A stretch of 64,000 nucleotides of DNA from the NCBI RefSeq assembly GCF_021532275.1, contig NZ_JACBOT010000001.1, forward strand, positions 414,424-478,423, in the 5' to 3' direction. This document shows, piece by piece, positions 57,826 through 64,000 of this stretch. A program made the translations under genes and the position numbers. The DNA is from Brevibacterium sp. UCMA 11754. Lineage in GTDB: Bacteria; Actinomycetota; Actinomycetes; Actinomycetales; Brevibacteriaceae. The notes under the pieces are model-generated. The model had not been told where the DNA came from and made no database searches. It was given only the letters and a program-made list of their open reading frames with translations. The first letter of the stretch is position 1. Every line of letters begins with the position of its first letter.

Positions 57826-58433
57826 CCAACTCTCCTCTGCATTCGCCTCGGAACCCAAGGGCGATGCGTGCGCCCTGCATGGGAACGAGTTCGACTTCTT
57901 CATCGGCATCCGGCTCGAAACGCATCGCGCCGCCGGAGAGCACATTCAGTCTCTTGCCCCAGGACCGTTCGCGGTCGAATTCCAAGCCGGGATTCACCTC
58001 GGCGAAATGGAAGTGCGAACCGACCTGGATCGGACGGTCGGAGACGTTGGCGACTCGCAGGGTCGTCACGGCCAAGCCGACATTGATCTCGACCGGCTCA
58101 TCGCGGAGGAAGATCTGTCCGGGGATGACCTTGTCTGCAGCCGTGACCGGCGCAGTCGATTCCTCGCGTGGCCCCTGCCTCGAACCCGCTCCGGGTCGCC
58201 TCGGCTCGCTGGGGCCGCTGGGGCCGATGAGGGGTGTCGTTCATGCTCGTCGATTCCCGGTTCCACCACGACGGTGGTTTCGACATCCTCGTAGTCGCGC
58301 CCGGGGTCATCGCTGGGATGTTCGCGTCGATGTCGCGATGCTCAGGCTTCAGGTCCTCGTTTTCGAACGGGTTTGTGCCCTGCTTCTCATCGTCGGGTCC
58401 CGTTTCCGCCGGTCCGTGTTCGTTGCTCATCAT
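57818..58433 (-). CDS. ureB: Urease subunit beta with long N-terminal extension; frame broken by indels in this arm
   Basis: The UreB core ([18 protein letters not shown] ... [20 protein letters not shown] ... [20 protein letters not shown]) ends at 57818. Upstream, the protein starts [19 protein letters not shown] at ATG 58433 or 58430, so an acidic, disordered extension of about 100 residues precedes the core. In this arm one C is missing near 58225 and another near 58315, so the frame is broken. The right arm lacks the 58225 error, and comparing both arms gives one open frame of 205 codons. I therefore read it as functional with sequence errors. Confidence 0.75.
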
Positions 58434-58534
58434 TGGAGCGGTCCTGTCACGGTCACGAGTTTGGTCCCATCGGCGAAGGTCGCCTCGACCTGAACCTGGT
58501 GAGCATTTCCGTACCCCTTCCATGACGTCATCTC
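58430..58534 (-). pseudogene. ureA: Urease subunit gamma, C-terminal remnant (left copy)
   Basis: Only the last third of UreA remains: [22 protein letters not shown] is its C-terminus, directly joined to ureB in overlapping ATGATGA. Two single-base deletions (GTACGG for GTACCGG and CACCAGG for CACCCAGG compared with the right arm) break the frame before it. The gene is cut by the axis of the inverted duplication, so its first 65-70 codons are absent from the window. Confidence 0.85.
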
Positions 58535-58553
58535 TGCTGAGATGACGTCATGG
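58520..58553. repeat. Axis of the inverted duplication, 4-nt spacer
   Basis: CCATGACGTCATCTC (58520-58534), TGCT (58535-58538) and GAGATGACGTCATGG (58539-58553) form the turn. Each side also holds the self-complementary 10-mer ATGACGTCAT, so the strand could fold and prime on itself here. Confidence 0.95.
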
Positions 58554-58645
58554 AAGGGGTACCGGAAATGCTCACCCAGGTTCAGGTCGAGGCGACCTTC
58601 GCCGATGGGACCAAACTCGTGACCGTGACAGGACCGCTCCAATGA
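58541..58645 (+). pseudogene. ureA: Urease subunit gamma, C-terminal remnant (right copy, frame intact)
   Basis: Directly after an in-frame TGA formed at the axis (58538-58540), codons read [20 protein letters not shown] and [14 protein letters not shown] to the stop at 58643-58645. This is the normal UreA C-terminus in one frame, which shows that the left copy carries two deletions. The rest of ureA is missing. Confidence 0.85.
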
Positions 58646-59258
58646 TGAGCAACGAACACGGACCGGCGGAAACGGGACCCGACGATGAGAAGCAGGGCAC
58701 AAACCCGTTCGAAAACGAGGACCTGAAGCCTGAGCATCGCGACATCGACGCCGAACATCCAGCGATGACCCCGGGCGCGACTACGAGGATGTCGAAACCA
58801 CCGTCGTGGTGGAACCGGGAATCGACGAGCATGAACGACACCCCTCATCGGGCCCCAGCGGCCCCAGCGAGCCGAGGCGACCCGGAGCGGGTTCGAGGCA
58901 GGGGCCACGCGAGGAATCGACTGCGCCGGTCACGGCTGCAGACAAGGTCATCCCCGGACAGATCTTCCTCCGCGATGAGCCGGTCGAGATCAATGTCGGC
59001 TTGGCCGTGACGACCCTGCGAGTCGCCAACGTCTCCGACCGTCCGATCCAGGTCGGTTCGCACTTCCATTTCGCCGAGGTGAATCCCGGCTTGGAATTCG
59101 ACCGCGAACGGTCCTGGGGCAAGAGACTGAATGTGCTCTCCGGCGGCGCGATGCGTTTCGAGCCGGATGCCGATGAAGAAGTCGAACTCGTTCCCATGCA
59201 GGGCGCACGCATCGCCCTTGGGTTCCGAGGCGAATGCAGAGGAGAGTTGGATGGTTGA
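58642..59258 (+). CDS. ureB: Urease subunit beta, right-arm copy with one deletion
   Basis: Starting at ATGATGAGC (58642 or 58645), the frame reads [19 protein letters not shown] through [10 protein letters not shown], then shifts because one C is missing near 58759 (CATCC where the left arm has CATCCC). From [20 protein letters not shown] onward the UreB frame is open to the stop at 59256-59258. With that C restored the protein has 205 residues: a Pro/Gly/Asp/Glu-rich extension of about 100 and a normal beta core. Confidence 0.75.
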
Positions 59259-60960
59259 CATATCGAGGTCCGAATACGTGGCATCGTTCGGCCCCACCGT
59301 CGGTGACCGAGTCCGACTGGCCGACACGGACATCGTCATCGAGATCGACAAGGACTACTGTGTCGGCGGCAACGAAGTCGTCTTCGGCGGCGGAAAGTCC
59401 GCTCGCGAATCAATGGCCCAATCATCACGGACCCGCGCCGAGGGCACCCCTGACCTCGTCATCACCGGCGTGATCATCCTCGACCACTGGGGAGTCATCA
59501 AGGCCGATGTGGGCATTCGCGACGGCCGGTTCGTCGGCATCGGACGTTCAGGCAACCCCGACACCATGAACGGGGTCGACCCCAATCTGGTGATCGGCCC
59601 GAACACGGAGATCGCTGCGGGCAACGGACTCATCATGACCGCCGGCACCGTCGACACGCACGTCCACTACGTCGGACCCGATATGTTCCAGGTCGGACTT
59701 ATGGCCGGAACCACGACGATGGTCGGCGGCGGAACGGGGCCAACGGAAGGCTCGAAGGCCACACTGGCCACCCCCGGCCCCTGGTGGCTGGCCCGCATGT
59801 TCGAAAGCATGGACCCCTGGCCGGTCAACGTCCTCTTCCTGGGGCGCGGCAACACCATGAACGACGAAGCCCTGCTCGAACAGGTGCGCGGCGGTGCGGG
59901 CGGCTTCAAGATCCACGAGGACTGGGGCGCAACACCCGCCGTCATCGACAACGCCCTGCGCGTGGCCGATGGCACCGGGGTCCAGGTCGCCATCCACTCC
60001 GACACCCTCAATGAGGCCGGCTTCGTCGAAGACATGCTCGCTGCGGTCAAGGGGCGCACCTTCCACGCCTTCCACACCGAGGGTGCCGGCGGCGGCCACG
60101 CACCCGACATCATCACGATCGCCTCGGAGCTCAACGTTCTCCCGGCCTCGACCAACCCGACGCGGCCCTTCACGACCAACACCGTCGACGAACACCTGGA
60201 CATGGTCATGGTCGCCCACCACCTCAACCCGCAGGTGCCCAATGATCTCGCGTTCGCCGAGAGCCGGGTGCGGGCGGGAACCATTGCCGCCGAGGATGTT
60301 CTCCAGGACATGGGAGCACTGTCGATCATGTCCTCCGACGCTCAGGCCATGGGGCGCATCGGTGAGGTCGCCATGCGCACCTGGCAGACCGCTCACCAGA
60401 TGAAACGCCTGCGCGGACCGTTGGCAGGCGATGATCGGGCCGATAACAACCGCGCCATGCGCTATGTCGCGAAGTACACGATCAACCCGGCCATCGCTCA
60501 CGGCATCGACGCCCACGTCGGCTCGATCGAGGTCGGCAAGCTGGCCGACTTCGTGCTCTGGCAGCCCTCGATGTTCGCGGTCCGCCCGCACACCGTGTTC
60601 AAGGGCGGCATGGCGGCCGTGGCCGCCTTGGGCGACCCGAACGCCTCGATCCCGACCCCGCAGCCCGTGTCCGAACGGATGGGCTTCAACTTCCGGTCGT
60701 CCGCGGCAGCAGCGACGAGCATGGCGTTCGTGTCGGAACATGCGATCGCCGACGGCATTGCGGACAAGGTCAACGTCGACAGGCCCTTCGTGCCGATCAC
60801 CTCGACACGTGGAGTCACGAAGGACGACATGATCCACAACTCGGCCCGCCCGAAGATCGAGGTCGACTCCGACACCTACGCCGTCACCATCGATGATGAA
60901 CTCATCGAACACGAACCCGCGGAGTTCGTGCCCATGGCCCAACGCTATTTCCTGTTCTGA
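59251..60960 (+). CDS. ureC: Urease subunit alpha, right-arm copy
   Basis: The 569-residue product appears identical to the left-arm UreC, including MVAHHL in the flap. It overlaps ureB by 8 bp and is followed by ureF 8 bp later, exactly mirroring the left arm. Identity over 1.7 kb with no synonymous change that I can see argues for a very recent or artefactual duplication. Confidence 0.9.
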   Translation: MVDISRSEYVASFGPTVGDRVRLADTDIVIEIDKDYCVGGNEVVFGGGKSARESMAQSSRTRAEGTPDLVITGVIILDHWGVIKADVGIRDGRFVGIGRSGNPDTMNGVDPNLVIGPNTEIAAGNGLIMTAGTVDTHVHYVGPDMFQVGLMAGTTTMVGGGTGPTEGSKATLATPGPWWLARMFESMDPWPVNVLFLGRGNTMNDEALLEQVRGGAGGFKIHEDWGATPAVIDNALRVADGTGVQVAIHSDTLNEAGFVEDMLAAVKGRTFHAFHTEGAGGGHAPDIITIASELNVLPASTNPTRPFTTNTVDEHLDMVMVAHHLNPQVPNDLAFAESRVRAGTIAAEDVLQDMGALSIMSSDAQAMGRIGEVAMRTWQTAHQMKRLRGPLAGDDRADNNRAMRYVAKYTINPAIAHGIDAHVGSIEVGKLADFVLWQPSMFAVRPHTVFKGGMAAVAALGDPNASIPTPQPVSERMGFNFRSSAAAATSMAFVSEHAIADGIADKVNVDRPFVPITSTRGVTKDDMIHNSARPKIEVDSDTYAVTIDDELIEHEPAEFVPMAQRYFLF

Positions 60961-60968
60961 GAACAGGA

Positions 60969-61715
60969 ATGACACGAAGCACCTCACGCGCGACCCTCCT
61001 GATGCTCGGCGACGGGCGACTTCCCTCGGGCGGGTACGCGCACTCCGGTGGGCTCGAACAGGCCATCCGCCAAGGTTGGGTCACCGATGTGTCCGACCTG
61101 AAGGACTTCCTGCGCGGACGCCTGCACACTACCGGGCTGATGAACGCCGCCTTCGCGGTCTCCGCCCGGCGACTCCTCGGTGAGAACCACGCCACCGCCG
61201 AGGTGGGGGATCGTCCCGCGGATACGACCGTGGACGAGAAGCTCGGGAACGAGATCGCGCAGTCCCTCGCCGATCTCGACGCGGAGCTCTGTGCCCGCAC
61301 ACCCGCCCCGGCCCTGCGCACGACGGGGGAGTGGTTGGGGACGCTGATGCTGCGGTCGATGCAGCGGATCCATCCGCATCCGCTGCTTGAGAACCTGCCG
61401 AAGGGACTGCAGCAGCCACTCGTGTACGGGGCAATCGGTCGAGCCTTGGGGCTGGGTGCCGCGGAGACGGCGGCCGTCGTGCTCCACGAAGCAGTCACCG
61501 GACCGGCTACCGCCGCGGTCAAGCTCATGAGCATCGACCCCTTCCAAGCCCACGGAGCAATCCTGTGCCTGGGCGAGGAACTCGACGTCGCCGCGGAAGC
61601 AGCCGCCGACTACGAACTCACCCCGGCCCGGGACCTGCCGGCGCTGAGCTCGCCCCTGTCAGATTTCGCCGCCGAGATGCACGTGAAGGACCATGTTCGA
61701 CTATTCGCATCCTGA
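60969..61715 (+). CDS. ureF: Urease accessory protein UreF, right-arm copy
   Basis: The 248-residue product is the same as the left-arm copy, with GDGRLPSGGYAHSGGLE at the N-terminus and the same overlap with ureD. No difference is visible. Confidence 0.9.
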   Translation: MTRSTSRATLLMLGDGRLPSGGYAHSGGLEQAIRQGWVTDVSDLKDFLRGRLHTTGLMNAAFAVSARRLLGENHATAEVGDRPADTTVDEKLGNEIAQSLADLDAELCARTPAPALRTTGEWLGTLMLRSMQRIHPHPLLENLPKGLQQPLVYGAIGRALGLGAAETAAVVLHEAVTGPATAAVKLMSIDPFQAHGAILCLGEELDVAAEAAADYELTPARDLPALSSPLSDFAAEMHVKDHVRLFAS

Positions 61716-62586
61716 GAACAGGAGCCCCGGCACCTCATCTGCCGAGGTGAAAGCCAATGGCCCCAGCGGCATGACGTGTCGGGCCTCCGTGGCGACCGAG
61801 GCGCCGTGGCGGCGGCCGCCCCCAGCCGAACACGCGTGTCGGGCCTGCGCGCCCAGCCCCACTGGTGCCGCGACCCACCGGCGCCAGCGCCACGAACCCT
61901 ATATCGATCGGGATCCGAACGCCGCCCGCATCGCCCTGACCTCGGGAGCAGCCGGGCCACTCGGCGGCGACCACTACCGCTTCGACGTCAGCGTCGGCGA
62001 CGGTTCGAGCCTGCTCATCCGTGAAGTCTCGGCCACCCTCGTACTGCCAGGCGTTCACGGTCACCCCTCACTGTTGGAATCACACGCCCACGTCGGCGAG
62101 GCAGCGACCCTGGTGTGGGTGCCGGAGCCGGTGATCGCGGCGAATGGGTGCCGCCACACGCACACCGTCGACATCGACCTCGCAGCCGACGCGCGACTCT
62201 TCTACCGCGAAGAGCTCGTCCTCGGCCGTCACGGCGAAGACCCCGGAGACCTCAGTTCCGCCCTGACCGTCCGCCGAGGCGGTGCTCCGCTGAGCATCCA
62301 ACGTTTCGACCTGGGACCGAACAGCCTCGGCTTCGACTCACCCGCCGTGGCAGGACGGGGCCAGGGCGTCGGCTCCATCGTCATCGTCGACCCCGAGGGC
62401 GGACTGCCGGCAGAGACCGTGGTCATCGACCCGCAGACCGCGATCCTGCCCGTCGACGACACCTGCGTGCAGATCACCGCGGTCGGGGCCGACGCCTTGG
62501 CCCTGCGTAAACGCCTCGACGCCGCACTCACGCACATCGGCGAACCCTGGGGCCGCGAGCCAGTCTGGTCCGCGGTCCCACGATGA
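61693..62586 (+). CDS. ureD: Urease accessory protein UreD, right-arm copy with altered N-terminal block
   Basis: The product has 297 residues and matches the left copy from [19 protein letters not shown] onward. Residues 37-66 differ ([20 protein letters not shown] where the left arm has [20 protein letters not shown]) because of a scrambled block of about 28 bp plus two compensating one-base losses. The net change is +3, so the frame is kept by chance. The left version is the more credible one. Confidence 0.8.
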   Translation: MFDYSHPENRSPGTSSAEVKANGPSGMTCRASVATEAPWRRPPPAEHACRACAPSPTGAATHRRQRHEPYIDRDPNAARIALTSGAAGPLGGDHYRFDVSVGDGSSLLIREVSATLVLPGVHGHPSLLESHAHVGEAATLVWVPEPVIAANGCRHTHTVDIDLAADARLFYREELVLGRHGEDPGDLSSALTVRRGGAPLSIQRFDLGPNSLGFDSPAVAGRGQGVGSIVIVDPEGGLPAETVVIDPQTAILPVDDTCVQITAVGADALALRKRLDAALTHIGEPWGREPVWSAVPR

Positions 62587-62647
62587 GCCCCACGACTCAC
62601 CTGACATCCACAACCCACAAGGACCACCACGAAGAGAAGGAGAGACA

Positions 62648-63378
62648 ATGAGCACTGGAAAACGAGCACTTCGCTTGGGCATCGCCGGGCCTGTCGGCAC
62701 CGGCAAGAGTTCCTCGATCGCCAATATCTGCACCGCGCTCGCGCAGGAGTTCCGCATCGGCGTCATCACGAATGACATCTACACCGATGAGGACGCACGC
62801 TTCCTCAAGGCCGCAGGAGTCCTGCCTGATGAGCGCATCCGCGCCGTCGAGACCGGTGCCTGCCCGCACACCGCCATCCGTGACGACGTGAGCATGAACC
62901 TGCTGGCCGTCGAGGCCCTCGAAGAGGACTTCGACCCCCTCGACATCGTCCTCATCGAATCCGGCGGCGACAACCTCACCGCCACATTCTCACCAGCGCT
63001 CGTCGACGCCCAGCTCTTCGTCCTCGATGTCGCCGGCGGCGGTGACGTGGCACGCAAGGGCGGGCCGGGAATCGGTCGCGCCGACCTCCTGATCATCAAC
63101 AAGATCGACCTCGGCCGCACGTCGATGTCGACGTCGATCTCATGCTCGAGGACGCGAAGAAGGCACGCGAGGGCGGGCCCGTGCTCGGAGTCTCCCGCAA
63201 GGTCCCCGAAACCGTTGACGCACTGGCCGATTGGGTCCGCGAGGTCCACGCCCGTTTCGTCAAAGGTGATCACACCCCGGTCGACCCCGGCCCGATGGCC
63301 CCGCACTTCCACGCCGAGGAAGAAGGCGAAGGCTATCTGCACACCCATGCCGAAGGTGGAGAAGCCCACCAGCACTGA
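62648..63378 (+). CDS. ureG: Urease accessory GTPase UreG, right-arm copy with a frameshift
   Basis: This is identical to the left UreG up to INKIDLG; then one C is missing near 63113 (GGCCGC for GGCCCGC) and the frame shifts. The proper C-terminal half, including the His-rich tail, continues in the next frame to 63378. The uncorrected frame runs on to 63391 with unrelated residues. Confidence 0.85.
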
Positions 63379-63392
63379 ACTGAGTCGATGAT

Positions 63393-64000
63393 ATGAAACG
63401 AAGGACAACCTCGGCGCTGGTGGCCTCTGTGGGGGCGCTCGCACTCGTACTCTCCGCGTGCGAGGCCCCCGACGGGGGCGACTCGCAGCTGGTCATCGGC
63501 ACCGAGGACCTCGGCGGATACAACCCCGTCAACGGCTACTCCGTCGACGGCAACTCACCCTTCTACGACGGCCTGCTGCGCCTGCAGGAGGACCCGGGAA
63601 CTGGACAGATGCCGGACCTGACACCGGCGCTGGCAGCCGCGGAACCGAAGGCGAATGAGGACTCGAGCGCATGGACGGTGAAACTGCGTGAGGGCGTGAC
63701 GTTCTCCGATGACTCCGCTTTCGATGCGCAGGACGTGGCCGCCACCTATCGGGCCATCATCGACCCCGACTCCGCCTCGGAAGTCGTCGACGCATTCCGG
63801 ATGATCGAGGACATCGAGACACCGGATGAGTCCACCGTCGTCTTCCGGTTGAGCGAGCCGACGCCCACGTTCGCCTCACGGCTGGACCTTGGATCCTGCC
63901 CAGCGAGGCCATCGAAAGGGCACTCCGGCCGCCGATGGAGCGTCAACAGCGAACCCGTCGGCACCGGTGCCTACGTCCTGGAATCCCTGACCTCGGACAC
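63393..64000 (+). CDS. Family 5 substrate-binding lipoprotein, right-arm copy, partial and frameshifted
   Basis: The first 160 codons match the left-arm lipoprotein, including the LSAC lipobox. Around 63882-63935 there are several indels (CTGGACC for CTGACC, TTGGATC for TTGGGGATC, GAAAGGG for GAAAAGGG, GATGG for GATTGG) that break the frame. The window ends inside the gene. Confidence 0.85.
   Translation, partial: MKRRTTSALVASVGALALVLSACEAPDGGDSQLVIGTEDLGGYNPVNGYSVDGNSPFYDGLLRLQEDPGTGQMPDLTPALAAAEPKANEDSSAWTVKLREGVTFSDDSAFDAQDVAATYRAIIDPDSASEVVDAFRMIEDIETPDESTVVFRLSEPTPTFASRLDLGSCPARPSKGHSGRRWSVNSEPVGTGAYVLESLTSD

Larger units (their letters stand above)
53075..58534 (+). repeat. Left arm of the large inverted duplication
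   Basis: This 5.46-kb stretch reappears as reverse complement at 58539-64000. Mirror coordinates sum to 117,073 at the axis and drift to about 117,075-117,079 because of small indels. It holds the end of ureA, ureB, ureC, ureF, ureD, ureG and the start of the binding-protein gene. The distal part (53.1-57.8 kb) reads cleanly, whereas the last 350 bp next to the axis hold several single-base deletions. Confidence 0.97.
58539..64000 (-). repeat. Right arm of the large inverted duplication (runs to the window end)
   Basis: This is the reverse complement of 53075-58534 with scattered differences: single C or G gains and losses near the axis, a scrambled block at about 61797-61825, and single-base losses at about 61853, 61893 and 63113. 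A cluster of at least four one- or two-base indels lies at 63882-63935. Errors become denser away from the axis in this arm only, as expected if it rests on few reads. Confidence 0.97.

Noticed and set aside
53075..64000. Hairpin telomere of a linear replicon, read through at a covalently closed end
   Set aside because: The turn lies in the middle of ureA and deletes most of an essential urease subunit. No terminal repeat structure or telomere resolvase is visible, and arm-specific homopolymer errors point to a read or assembly artefact.

Overview
The window is high-GC actinobacterial DNA. Gene content and style suggest a Brevibacterium-like member of the Micrococcales: an ectABC cluster, a glycine-cleavage operon behind a glycine riboswitch, many uptake systems and short-chain acid catabolism, AAAGGA-type ribosome binding sites, and frequent 4-bp ATGA/GTGA overlaps. 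The genus is an inference from this content, not a computed assignment. I saw no rRNA, tRNA, CRISPR array, integrase or insertion sequence.

Layout. 1-9.7 kb: end of an M18 aminopeptidase, a GNAT acetyltransferase, a TAXI-type TRAP transporter with a doubly frameshifted permease, an amidohydrolase, an ABC-class ATPase, and a DHA2 exporter divergent from its TetR regulator across a four-site operator array. 9.7-14 kb: DUF255 thioredoxin-fold protein, a membrane protein, a glycerophosphodiesterase. 14-19.6 kb: a probably leaderless Lrp/AsnC-type regulator followed by a tight unit of polysaccharide-deacetylase-like hydrolase, MHS transporter, SDR and PanE-like reductase, whose substrate is unknown. 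20-25 kb: an alanine/glycine symporter, small and secreted proteins, an APC permease and a GlxA-type regulator. 25.4-28 kb: ectABC (ectoine). 28.5-35 kb: sdaA and gcvH-gcvT-gcvP, which connect glycine and serine to one-carbon units and pyruvate, under a glycine riboswitch. 35.4-42 kb: an SDR, DUF1990 and kinase-like genes, then a LysR-controlled CoA-transferase/acyl-CoA dehydrogenase/SDR module. 42-48.8 kb: a serine hydrolase, a nonsense-broken HAD hydrolase, an acyltransferase, a YtcJ-type amidohydrolase, and a membrane protein with an in-frame stop.

48.8-58.5 kb is one long minus-strand operon: urease structural genes (ureA remnant, ureB, ureC), accessory genes ureF, ureD and ureG, and directly downstream a five-gene family-5 ABC transporter that most likely brings in the nickel. 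No ureE is present, but UreG ends in a histidine-rich tail. The urease flap cysteine is alanine, and UreB has an unusually long acidic N-terminal extension.

The outstanding structural feature is a near-perfect inverted duplication. From an axis at about 58,536/58,537 the sequence runs back over itself, so 58,539-64,000 is the reverse complement of 53,075-58,534. The turn lies inside ureA with a 4-nt spacer, both arms lack the first two thirds of ureA, and the arms differ almost only by homopolymer-type single-base indels. In ureB each arm carries a different error, and combining them restores one open frame. This pattern fits a fold-back (chimeric read or assembly) artefact at a contig end better than a biological palindrome, so the right-arm genes should be treated as a second, poorer copy of the left-arm genes.
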